DNA of 24,469 nucleotides from a virus. A program made the translations under genes and the position numbers. Below the pieces are notes generated by a model. That model had not been told where the DNA came from. It ran no database searches and saw only the letters and a list, made by a program, of their open reading frames with translations. Position 1 is the stretch's first letter; every line of letters starts with the position of its first letter. The stretch lies in the IMG/VR virus record IMGVR_UViG_3300044678_002149, positions 1 to 24,469 of that record; one strand, given 5' to 3'. Below, one piece after another: positions 14,992 through 21,012 of this stretch.

Positions 14992-15252
14992 TTAGGGCGC
15001 CAGCACGGCGCGGCGCAGAAACTGCGCCGCGTGCTCCATGAGCAAGTTAACTACCGTGTTCCGGGCATGTTCCGACAGATTGGCCGCCGCGGCCTGCGCG
15101 ATCGCCAGCTCACGCGAGACGTCCTGCCCCGCAAGCTGCGCCGCCTGCAGCGCCGCCAGATCCAGGGCCACGGCAACCGCCATGTCCACCATCGCGGGGT
15201 CGCGCGCCCCGATTTCGCGGATCACTTGGTCGCGCAGCGATTCACTTGCCAT
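14992..15252 (-). CDS. Small helical protein (86 aa), unknown
   Basis: The ATG at 15252 overlaps the end of the lipoprotein gene by 11 bp and has AGGAG four bases upstream, a good site. The protein is Ala-rich and almost entirely helical ('MVDMAVAVALDLAALQAAQ', 'LNLLMEHAAQFLRRAVL'-like ends), without Cys, signal peptide or a clear membrane span. Residues about 20-45 are moderately hydrophobic. I do not recognise the family. Being last in the presumed lysis cassette it might be an accessory lysis protein or an antiholin, but that rests on position alone. Confidence 0.65.
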   Translation of the reverse strand: MASESLRDQVIREIGARDPAMVDMAVAVALDLAALQAAQLAGQDVSRELAIAQAAAANLSEHARNTVVNLLMEHAAQFLRRAVLAP

Positions 15253-15445
15253 GGGTCTCCTGCAGGTTGAGGCGGACGCGCCACGTCTGCACCAGCCGCA
15301 GCCGGCGAGTGCGCTGCGCCTCGTCCAAGTTCGGGTCGTTCAGCACGTACGCCGAGTACTCCGGGGCGATCGCGCGAAACGTCTCAACCTCGGCCGGGGT
15401 AGACGTGCACCCGGCCAGCACAAGCACGCACAGTAGTCGTTTCAT
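15242..15445 (-). CDS. Small lipoprotein, possible o-spanin
   Basis: The ATG at 15445 overlaps the upstream stop (ATGA) and has AAGGA six bases ahead. The 67-aa product starts MKRLLCVLVLAGC, a typical lipoprotein signal peptide with lipobox LAGC and the acylated Cys at residue 13. The mature part is about 55 residues, charged and helical ('DEAQRTRRLRLVQTWRVRL'). Directly downstream of a membrane protein with a long helical tail, this fits the outer-membrane partner of a spanin pair, which joins the two membranes at the end of lysis. It lacks the Pro-rich content of lambda Rz1. A host-surface or superinfection-exclusion lipoprotein is the alternative. Confidence 0.75.
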   Translation of the reverse strand: MKRLLCVLVLAGCTSTPAEVETFRAIAPEYSAYVLNDPNLDEAQRTRRLRLVQTWRVRLNLQETHGK

Positions 15446-15780
15446 CGGTGGTCCTTCACGGCTTCGACAATCCGCTGCGGCAGGTGCGTCAGCTCTGCGC
15501 GAAGCACCGCCCACTCTTCCGAACGAACGCGCTCCCCGGTGTTCATCTTGTCGATGACACCGCGCAGGATCTCGTTGTTGGCCGTCTGTGCGTTGGTCGC
15601 CGCCTGCGACGCCGCGGCCATCTTCTCGACGGCTTCGTACATCTTGCGCCCGATCCCGACAATGACCACCCCCAGCAGCCCCAGCGCGGTGTAGTGCTGC
15701 ACGCTGCTCTCGTCCACCGTGATGAGAAGGCCGGTAGCCGCGAACACCCCGGGAATCGCCAGATTGTGGATGAGAGACAC
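15442..15780 (-). CDS. Holin- or i-spanin-like membrane protein (112 aa)
   Basis: The start is a GTG sharing one base with the portal stop (TAGTG). Residues 7-22 and 31-46 ('LGLLGVVIVGIG') are hydrophobic and could be two membrane segments. The rest (47-112) is a long charged helix ('MYEAVEKMAAASQAATNAQ', 'ILRGVIDKMN', 'ELTHLPQRIVEAV') that could form a coiled coil. Two spans plus a cytoplasmic tail would fit a class II holin; one span with a long helical tail, followed by a lipoprotein gene, would fit an inner-membrane spanin. I cannot decide between them. No endolysin is recognisable nearby. The longer open frame upstream shadows the portal gene. Confidence 0.65.
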   Translation of the reverse strand: MSLIHNLAIPGVFAATGLLITVDESSVQHYTALGLLGVVIVGIGRKMYEAVEKMAAASQAATNAQTANNEILRGVIDKMNTGERVRSEEWAVLRAELTHLPQRIVEAVKDHR

Positions 15781-17468
15781 TAGACGCCTTGCGGTGATGG
15801 GTAGTTGTACCCGGTGAACTGCGACAAGATGTCGGCAGGCGCGGCGGCTTGCGCTTGCGCAGCCAGCTTCGCCGTCCCTGCCTGCAGATTGGCCATGTTG
15901 GCCGCGTCCTTCGCGGCCAGCGCCTTCGCCCGCGCCTCGCGGATCGCCTGCACCGCAGACTGTTCGCGCATGAGCGACGGGTCGACGTTGAAGGCATCCG
16001 AGTAGTAGTCGACCACTGCGTCGGTATCGACGTTGTCCACCGCGCTGCTGTCCAGCCCGGCGATGCCGCGGACCGTCCCGAGGAACCGGTCGACTTGCGC
16101 CGCGCCAACCAAGCGCTGCGCCAGCGCCAGCACCGACACGAACTCGATGTCCAACGGCGCGTCCATCAGCTCCTCGGGCGGCGGGGGCAGCCAACCGAGT
16201 TGGATCACCTGCCGCGCCATGCCGAGCGCCGCCGGCTCCAGCGTCGATTCCTGCATGCTCTCGTAGAACGGGCCCAACTGCTGCAGCCGTTCCTCGTGGC
16301 GGATCAACGCCTCGCCCTTCGTCATCTCGCGGTTTTCGAGGGCCTGCATCATGCGGAACAGATCCGCGTAATACGCTCGGTTCACGCGCTGCTCGACGCG
16401 GGCGATGTCTTCCCCGAGGTCGCGCAGGTTGATGTCGTTCAAGTAGACCGGGCGCACGCCGACCGGGTTGTCGGTCGTCAAGTGCCCGCCAGGGACGAGC
16501 CGCGCCTCCTGGCCCTTCGTCTGCGTCGGGCCCTGCGTCGGCGGACGGACTTTCAGCTTGATGGCGCGCGACTTGTCCAGCTCCTCCGATTGCAGCTGAA
16601 TGGCGTCGCCACGGGCCTTCATCCCCGGGCCGTACCCGTACACGTCGCTGCTCACCACCGACCACCGGGGGCATAGAGCCGGGAACGTCTCGAACCCCGA
16701 CTCGCGCAGTACCTTGGTTTCCTCGGTGGCCTCGCGGTAGATCGAGGCGAACGGCATCTCGATGTTCATCGCCGATTGCCTGTCGCGCTGCGTCCGCGGC
16801 TCGATGCAGTGCCACACTTCAATGAGCATGTCGAACTCGCGCCGCTCCCAATGGTTCTTGACGTTGTCGCTCACCGCGTCAAGCCCGAACTCCATCACCA
16901 GCTGTTCGACCGTGAGTTCCAGCTGCCGGTACAGGGTGTTGACGCGCTGCCGCGCGTCCTGCGCCAGCGCGTATTCGCCTACCGTCAACGTCTGGTAGTG
17001 CATCACCGTGTTGCCGTCGCCCGGGGTGTGCAACATGGCCGCGGTGCCGAACACCGCGTCCTCCGCGTACAGGTGCGGAACGGCTTGGTAGAAGTTCGAC
17101 TTGGCGAACCCGAGATGCGTGGCCTTGGTAAGCAAGTCGAACCACTTGCGCACCGGGCGGTAGCGGGCCAGCTCCGGGTCGCGCGTCGTGAACCGGTGCC
17201 ACACTCGCGCGGGCGACGTTACGTTGGACATCAGCCCCGCGACGCACGTCTCGATGGCCTGCGTCGGGGTGTTGTTGATGATGTCGTCCCCGCGCGGGCG
17301 CCCGCGGGTGGCGCGGTCTGACAGCACGAAGCGCCCTGCGTAGGGCCACTGCCAGCGGATGATGTCCTTCCACGTCGCATCGTATGACGAACGCTCCTGC
17401 CAGAGCGCTTCCTTGCGCCGCCGCAGGTAGCGGGCAAGCTCTTCTTGGGACATCCGCGCCAGCACCAT
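15780..17468 (-). CDS. Portal protein (head-tail connector, T7 gp8-like)
   Basis: This 562-aa protein starts at an ATG three bases after the previous stop, with a GGGGG-rich site upstream; a second Met at residue 6 is possible. Diagnostic parts: 'WKDIIRWQWPYAGRF' at 33-47, 'NNTPTQAIETCVAGLMSNVT' at 65-84 followed by 'SPARVWHRF', and later 'VVSSDVYGYGPGMKARGD' and 'EERLQQLGPFYESMQ'. These are the head-tail connector pattern of podoviruses. Twelve copies form the ring at one capsid vertex through which DNA is packaged and ejected. The C-terminal 60 residues are Ala/Lys-rich helix, ending in a Pro/Gly tail. It is slightly longer than T7 gp8 (536 aa). Neighbours on the packaging side are the terminase and GNAT genes. 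Confidence 0.94.
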   Translation of the reverse strand: MVLARMSQEELARYLRRRKEALWQERSSYDATWKDIIRWQWPYAGRFVLSDRATRGRPRGDDIINNTPTQAIETCVAGLMSNVTSPARVWHRFTTRDPELARYRPVRKWFDLLTKATHLGFAKSNFYQAVPHLYAEDAVFGTAAMLHTPGDGNTVMHYQTLTVGEYALAQDARQRVNTLYRQLELTVEQLVMEFGLDAVSDNVKNHWERREFDMLIEVWHCIEPRTQRDRQSAMNIEMPFASIYREATEETKVLRESGFETFPALCPRWSVVSSDVYGYGPGMKARGDAIQLQSEELDKSRAIKLKVRPPTQGPTQTKGQEARLVPGGHLTTDNPVGVRPVYLNDINLRDLGEDIARVEQRVNRAYYADLFRMMQALENREMTKGEALIRHEERLQQLGPFYESMQESTLEPAALGMARQVIQLGWLPPPPEELMDAPLDIEFVSVLALAQRLVGAAQVDRFLGTVRGIAGLDSSAVDNVDTDAVVDYYSDAFNVDPSLMREQSAVQAIREARAKALAAKDAANMANLQAGTAKLAAQAQAAAPADILSQFTGYNYPSPQGV

Positions 17469-17471
17469 GGC

Positions 17472-17768
17472 CTACGCCCCCAGGATGGTCGGGCGTTGCA
17501 CCGGGGGCGCGTTCAGCAGCCCGGGCGGCGCCTGCAGCGCGGTGGGGTCGCCGAACATCTCCTCGGTGAACAGGTCGGGAGTCTGGCCCAGCAGGTCGGT
17601 CTCGCGCTCCTCGGTGCGTATCCGCTCCTGCGTGGCCACGTCTTCCGCTGCGGCCTGGGCCTCGCGCTGGTCCTGGCGCGCGTCACGCTGCTCGGAACGT
17701 TGCGTTTCCCCCGCGTACACCCCGTACCCGAGAGACACGCCGGCGATGATGGCGGATGCGATGGCCAT
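17472..17768 (-). CDS. Small N-terminally hydrophobic protein (98 aa)
   Basis: I chose the ATG at 17768, two bases after the GNAT stop, with AAGGAG eleven bases upstream. The first 20 residues ('MAIASAIIAGVSLGYGVYAG') are a hydrophobic Gly/Ala helix. Then comes a very charged helix rich in Gln/Arg/Glu (about 22-62), then a Pro/Leu-rich tail. Small proteins of this kind often stand next to podovirus portal genes and have no settled function. The hydrophobic start and Ala/Gln helix look a little like the core proteins, so a minor virion component is possible, as is a holin-like role. Confidence 0.65.
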   Translation of the reverse strand: MAIASAIIAGVSLGYGVYAGETQRSEQRDARQDQREAQAAAEDVATQERIRTEERETDLLGQTPDLFTEEMFGDPTALQAPPGLLNAPPVQRPTILGA

Positions 17769-17770
17769 GG

Positions 17771-18229
17771 CTAGCTCAACTCCTTGCAGAAACTGACGTC
17801 GTGAAGGCGGTAGCTCGGCAGCTTTCCCATCGCCCGGTGCATGTCCGACCCGTGGCGCATGCTCCACAGCGCAACGTGCGCGCCCTGGGCGCGGGCTAGC
17901 TGTTCGCTGGCGCGAATCAGCCGGCCCCCGAGGCTACGCCCTCGATGCTCGGGGTTGACGTAGAACACGTCGTTTAGCATGACGCGGCGGCCTGCGTAGT
18001 GCATGTGGTCGTCCACGAACACCACGGAGTACCCGGCGAGTTCGCTCCCGTCCATCGCCACCGTCGCGAAGACTTTCCCGGCCTGCTCGGCCGCCGCGTA
18101 GCGGGCGACGTCGGGCGCGACGGCCCAGTGCTCCAGCCCGAGAGCGATCTCTGCGTGGTTCTTCTGCAGCAGCGCCCCGGAGAGATGCCAGAACTCCCGC
18201 ATGGTCGCGCGTCGGATGTCGATGGCCAC
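17771..18229 (-). CDS. GNAT-family N-acetyltransferase (152 aa)
   Basis: The most upstream sensible start is the GTG at 18229, which gives 'MAIDIRRATMREFW', a typical GNAT beginning (strand, then 'R.A...D/E'). Residues about 82-118 form the acetyl-CoA binding motif: 'VMLNDVFYVNPEHRGRSLGG' followed by 'RLIRASEQLARAQGA'. In the usual R-x-x-G-x-G loop the middle Gly is replaced by Ser99 here. 'YSVVFVDDHMHYAG' supplies the preceding strands. GNAT enzymes move an acetyl group from acetyl-CoA to an amine; the target cannot be read. The gene sits between terminase and portal, where many podoviruses carry such an enzyme. It might modify a host or virion protein, or inactivate a host factor. Confidence 0.85.
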   Translation of the reverse strand: MAIDIRRATMREFWHLSGALLQKNHAEIALGLEHWAVAPDVARYAAAEQAGKVFATVAMDGSELAGYSVVFVDDHMHYAGRRVMLNDVFYVNPEHRGRSLGGRLIRASEQLARAQGAHVALWSMRHGSDMHRAMGKLPSYRLHDVSFCKELS

Positions 18230-18261
18230 CCGCGAACCGTAGCTCCCGCGCCCGGGCCCGT

Positions 18262-19797
18262 CTAGGTGCTGGGTGGCTTCCGGGCCTCGGCGAACGGGTC
18301 GAACTCCGGGGCCCCGGGGCTACTCAGGCCAAAGAACTCCATGTTGTCGAGGTCGGCCGCGGTGTCGATGAGCCCCAGCACGTAGGCCGTCCCGTAGTCC
18401 GGGGACCGCCCCAGCACCTTCTGCATCTCGTCCGTGGACGACACCCGCACTTTCCCCGCAGGCGCCTTCCACGTCGCAGCACACAAGTCCGAGAGGAGAA
18501 TAGAGTTAGGAGGCAGCGCGATCTCCTGCCCGTACTCCGGGTTGAGGGCTTCGCGCATCTGCCACCACAGCTGGCTGCGGAGGTTCACGAACCCGTACAG
18601 CCCCGAGCGATCCTGCGCGTAGGAGTGCGTCGAAACGTTGATGGCTTGCACCGGGAACCCGGCCTGCCGCATGAGATCCACCGGGCTTGACCCGACACCG
18701 ATCGCGTCGATGTGGATCGGGGCCCGGTTGCGCATCGCCGACGCCACGTAGCCCATCACCGCGGCCCCGTCGGGCGTCGCTGCGCCCGCGTAGGCCAGCG
18801 GCTCGTCGAACCATTTCCCATGCCGCCGAGCGATCACCGTCCGGTCCTTGCCTCCGCGCGAAACGTCCACGCCAAGGCTCGTCATGCGGCCTTTCTGGTC
18901 TCGCGGGCGCCACCGGGCCATCGCGGCCTCCACCCACGCCGTGGGGATGCATTGTTCCGGGGAATCTTGCGTGTTCGCGTCGAAATCCCCGTGCAACATC
19001 ATGCTGCGCAACGGCTCTTCCAGCGACTGCAGCTGCGCGATGTATCCCGTGCGCAGCAAGTAGGGGTTGTCGGTGACGCGCGACGGGATGAACGTTCGCG
19101 ACTGCGGGTAGACCGTTTCGCCCTTGTGGTCGAACGGGTGCTCGGACTCGACTTCGACGTCGCGCCCATCGAGCACCGCGTACCACCGCAGCTCCCCAGG
19201 CTTCGCCGGGTTCGGGTGCTTCTTGTCCAGCCACGGGGCGAAGAACTGAATCACCCACCGCCCGTCCGGGTTGACCGGCGGGTTGAACGTGAGCAGCGTC
19301 TGCGGGCGAACGTCCATGTCGACGCTGCGCACCCAGGTCATCAGGAACCGCACCTGCTGCATCAGGAAGTTCGTGGCCTCGTCGATCACGAGCAAGTCTT
19401 TCGCGCGCCCGGCGTACGCTCGCTCGTCTCCGACATTGGGCACCGAACAGAACTCCATCAGCTGGCAGATGCCCCCAGGGTTGCGCCACAACGCGGGTTT
19501 CCCGGTGAGCCCTTCGCGGTCCCCGCCGCGGATCTCGGCCAGTCGCTCGATGACACCGGACAGCTCCGGGCCGGCGCGGCGGAAGAACTGCACCACCTTG
19601 TGCCGGAACGAGAGCCCCAGCGCCAAGTCGGTCTTTCCGCCGCCAGCCGCACCGCCGTACCCGATCACGTTCGCGGTGCTGTTGTAGGCCATCGTCTGCG
19701 GCCCCGGCATCGGGAGCCACAGCTGTGAGCCCAGCAGCTTGTCAAGCTCCCGGCGCTCCTCCGGGGTCAGCTTGCGCAGCACGTGCTCGTCGATCAT
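18262..19797 (-). CDS. Terminase large subunit
   Basis: This 511-aa protein has both motor and nuclease parts. Walker A is 'GYGGAAGGGKT' at 46-56, Walker B 'LLVIDEAT' at 135-142, and the coupling motif 'LLTFNPP' at 168-174. The RNase-H-like nuclease keeps its three acidic residues: D311 in 'SLGVDVSRGGKDRT', D364 in 'IHIDAIGVGSS' and D467 in 'GRSPDYGTAYVL'. The enzyme cuts concatemeric DNA and pumps it through the portal using ATP. The start is the ATG at 19797, nine bases after the zinc-ribbon gene stop; the ribosome binding site is weak. The C-terminal 30 residues are acidic and Pro-rich, probably the portal-docking tail. Length is normal. Confidence 0.95.
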   Translation of the reverse strand: MIDEHVLRKLTPEERRELDKLLGSQLWLPMPGPQTMAYNSTANVIGYGGAAGGGKTDLALGLSFRHKVVQFFRRAGPELSGVIERLAEIRGGDREGLTGKPALWRNPGGICQLMEFCSVPNVGDERAYAGRAKDLLVIDEATNFLMQQVRFLMTWVRSVDMDVRPQTLLTFNPPVNPDGRWVIQFFAPWLDKKHPNPAKPGELRWYAVLDGRDVEVESEHPFDHKGETVYPQSRTFIPSRVTDNPYLLRTGYIAQLQSLEEPLRSMMLHGDFDANTQDSPEQCIPTAWVEAAMARWRPRDQKGRMTSLGVDVSRGGKDRTVIARRHGKWFDEPLAYAGAATPDGAAVMGYVASAMRNRAPIHIDAIGVGSSPVDLMRQAGFPVQAINVSTHSYAQDRSGLYGFVNLRSQLWWQMREALNPEYGQEIALPPNSILLSDLCAATWKAPAGKVRVSSTDEMQKVLGRSPDYGTAYVLGLIDTAADLDNMEFFGLSSPGAPEFDPFAEARKPPST

Positions 19798-19806
19798 GCC
19801 CGAGAA

Positions 19807-20070
19807 CTACATGCCCGCGGCTCGGCGCGCAACGGCCTGCGCCTCGGCGAGGATCGCGGCGCGCTCCCGCGTGTAGGCCGAGACGCAGCACGGGCACGTG
19901 GCCCCCGCTTGCGTCAACTCGCGGTGGCGATTGAAGTCGCGCGTCGTCAGCGCACACAGCGGGCACAGGAGCATATGCCCCCTATCCGTGACGACGCGGG
20001 TCAGCGAGGCCACGGCCGTTTCCTCGGCGCAGGCTTCGCAGAACGTGCGGTCCATGTTCGGGTCGTTCAC
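19807..20070 (-). CDS. Small zinc-ribbon-like protein
   Basis: Two starts are possible: a GTG at 20070 overlapping the upstream stop (GTGA, 87 aa) or the ATG at 20055 (82 aa). Neither has a clear ribosome site; coupling favours the GTG. Counting from the ATG, cysteine pairs occur at C6/C9 (CEAC), C31/C34 (CPLC) and C54/C57 (CPCC), so one or two zinc ions could be bound. The C-terminal 25 residues are an Ala/Arg/Glu helix. I do not recognise a named family. Sitting directly before the large terminase, it could help DNA recognition in packaging or act as a late regulator; this is inference. Confidence 0.7.
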   Translation of the reverse strand: MNDPNMDRTFCEACAEETAVASLTRVVTDRGHMLLCPLCALTTRDFNRHRELTQAGATCPCCVSAYTRERAAILAEAQAVARRAAGM

Positions 20071-20354
20071 ACAGGGTCGACGGTGCTGGGGGTGCGAAGG
20101 GTCATCAGGTCGAGCACCGCGCGCTGGATCGCGGGCGACAGATGCTCGCGCACCAGTTCCTCGTCGCTGCAGTTCACTGGCCCGATGACCTCGGACACCG
20201 GGCGGCGCCCGTCGCACGCGACGACCACGCGGTAGAAGTCTTCGGGGACGGGGAGCTTCCGCGTGAACACGTCGACGAACGTCGAGACGTAGGCAGGAAC
20301 GTTGAGCTTCGCCGCGGCGGCCCGCGTGTGCTCGGCTAGTTTTTCAATGTCCAT
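20067..20354 (-). CDS. Small protein (95 aa), unknown
   Basis: I prefer the ATG at 20354. An alternative TTG at 20426 would add a Pro/Arg-rich leader that reads through a large inverted repeat and is unlikely to be protein-coding. The ATG has no purine-rich site; only pyrimidines precede it. The product is helical at both ends ('IEKLAEHTRAAAAKLNVPAY' and 'ELVREHLSPAIQRAVLDLM') with a short strand 'FYRVVVACDG' between. The family is unknown. Its stop overlaps the GTG of the zinc-ribbon gene, so the two are probably translated together. Confidence 0.6.
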   Translation of the reverse strand: MDIEKLAEHTRAAAAKLNVPAYVSTFVDVFTRKLPVPEDFYRVVVACDGRRPVSEVIGPVNCSDEELVREHLSPAIQRAVLDLMTLRTPSTVDPV

Positions 20355-20364
20355 AGGAAAGGAT

Positions 20365-20416
20365 CGCGCGCCCGCGCTAGGTGGATGCGGAAAAGGGCGT
20401 TGAGCGCGGGCGCGCG
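20365..20416. repeat. Perfect 14-bp inverted repeat (hairpin) before the 95-aa gene
   Basis: The arms CGCGCGCCCGCGCT (20365-20378) and AGCGCGGGCGCGCG (20403-20416) are exact reverse complements, separated by 24 bases. In minus-strand RNA this would be a very stable GC stem ending 10 bases before the ATG at 20354. It has no run of U after the stem, so it is not a classic terminator. It fills most of one of the few real gaps in the operon and could control translation, RNA processing or attenuation. Confidence 0.7.
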
Positions 20417-20420
20417 GGTG

Positions 20421-20426
20421 TGTCAA
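20421..20426 (-). promoter_or_regulatory. Isolated consensus -35 box (TTGACA)
   Basis: A perfect TTGACA lies on the minus strand at the end of the 93-aa gene, just outside the inverted repeat. At 17 bases spacing the -10 position reads TCAACG, a poor match, so promoter activity is doubtful unless an activator helps. It is recorded because the gap, the -35 match and the hairpin coincide. Confidence 0.25.
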
Positions 20427-20704
20427 GGGGGTGGTGGGTTGCCGCGGGTCAGCGGCGGGAGTCGCTTCTCAGGTGTCTCGGTTGGCTCGGTGATGCGCAG
20501 CCAACGGCCAGCGGCGATGGCCGCGGGTTCCTCCTCGGGCTTCGGCCAGACGCCCTTGGCGCGCACATGCTCCAAGCCCTCGTCCATGCTCGGGGCGAAC
20601 ACGATGCACCAGTCGTTGTCGGTGACGGCGTGCAGCATGCGGTCGTTACGACGCAGCCAGCTCATGCGCTCCATGCGCAAGTCTTCAACGCTCCGGTAAG
20701 TCAC
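20423..20704 (-). CDS. Small protein (93 aa), unknown
   Basis: The start is a GTG overlapping the upstream stop (GTGA). The protein has charged helices at the N-terminus ('VEDLRMERMSWLRRNDRML'), a compact middle 'NDWCIVFAPSMDEGLEHVR', and a Pro-rich end of four prolines. The middle could be a small alpha/beta fold. I do not recognise the family. It lies in a run of four small genes between the large toroid protein and the terminase large subunit. Confidence 0.65.
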   Translation of the reverse strand: MTYRSVEDLRMERMSWLRRNDRMLHAVTDNDWCIVFAPSMDEGLEHVRAKGVWPKPEEEPAAIAAGRWLRITEPTETPEKRLPPLTRGNPPPP

Positions 20705-21012
20705 GGGTAGCCCGCCCGATGAACGCCGATGTCGTCAATCGCCTTCGCTACCACCCGCATCAGCTTCTGCTCGGCCGTGGCCAGCCGTTCCGCCGCGGCC
20801 ACCACGAGCTTGTGCTGCACGTCGAGGGCCTGGAGGTCGTCCGCGGTGACGTGCGTCTGCCGGGCCATGGTGCTCGCCGCGTGCCACATCGCGAACTCGT
20901 TTGACTGCTGGAATGCGGCCATCACCCGGCGCTGCTCGGAGCACGTAGCCATGAACTCGTACCCGAAAAGCGAGAACTTTTCGACCGACTCGAACCCAGT
21001 GTCGAAGCTCAT
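20701..21012 (-). CDS. Small helical protein (103 aa), unknown
   Basis: The ATG at 21012 overlaps the stop of the previous gene (ATGA) and has GGAG eight bases upstream. A longer open frame upstream only shadows the toroid protein gene. The product is nearly all helix: 'SEQRRVMAAFQQSNEFAMWH' and a long 'ALDVQHKLVVAAAERLATAE' segment that could form a coiled coil. It could be a DNA-packaging accessory protein, but no motif supports a specific role. Confidence 0.68.
   Translation of the reverse strand: MSFDTGFESVEKFSLFGYEFMATCSEQRRVMAAFQQSNEFAMWHAASTMARQTHVTADDLQALDVQHKLVVAAAERLATAEQKLMRVVAKAIDDIGVHRAGYP

Noticed and set aside
15442-16815. 457-aa minus-strand frame overlapping the portal gene
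   Set aside because: The real gene is the last 112 codons from the GTG at 15780; the upstream part is an Arg/Gly/Ala shadow of the portal.
20365-20416. Intrinsic transcription terminator
   Set aside because: The stem is strong, but no T-run follows it on either strand.
20355-20426. TTG start giving a 119-aa protein
   Set aside because: The added leader is Pro/Arg-rich, encoded by the inverted repeat, and has no ribosome site.
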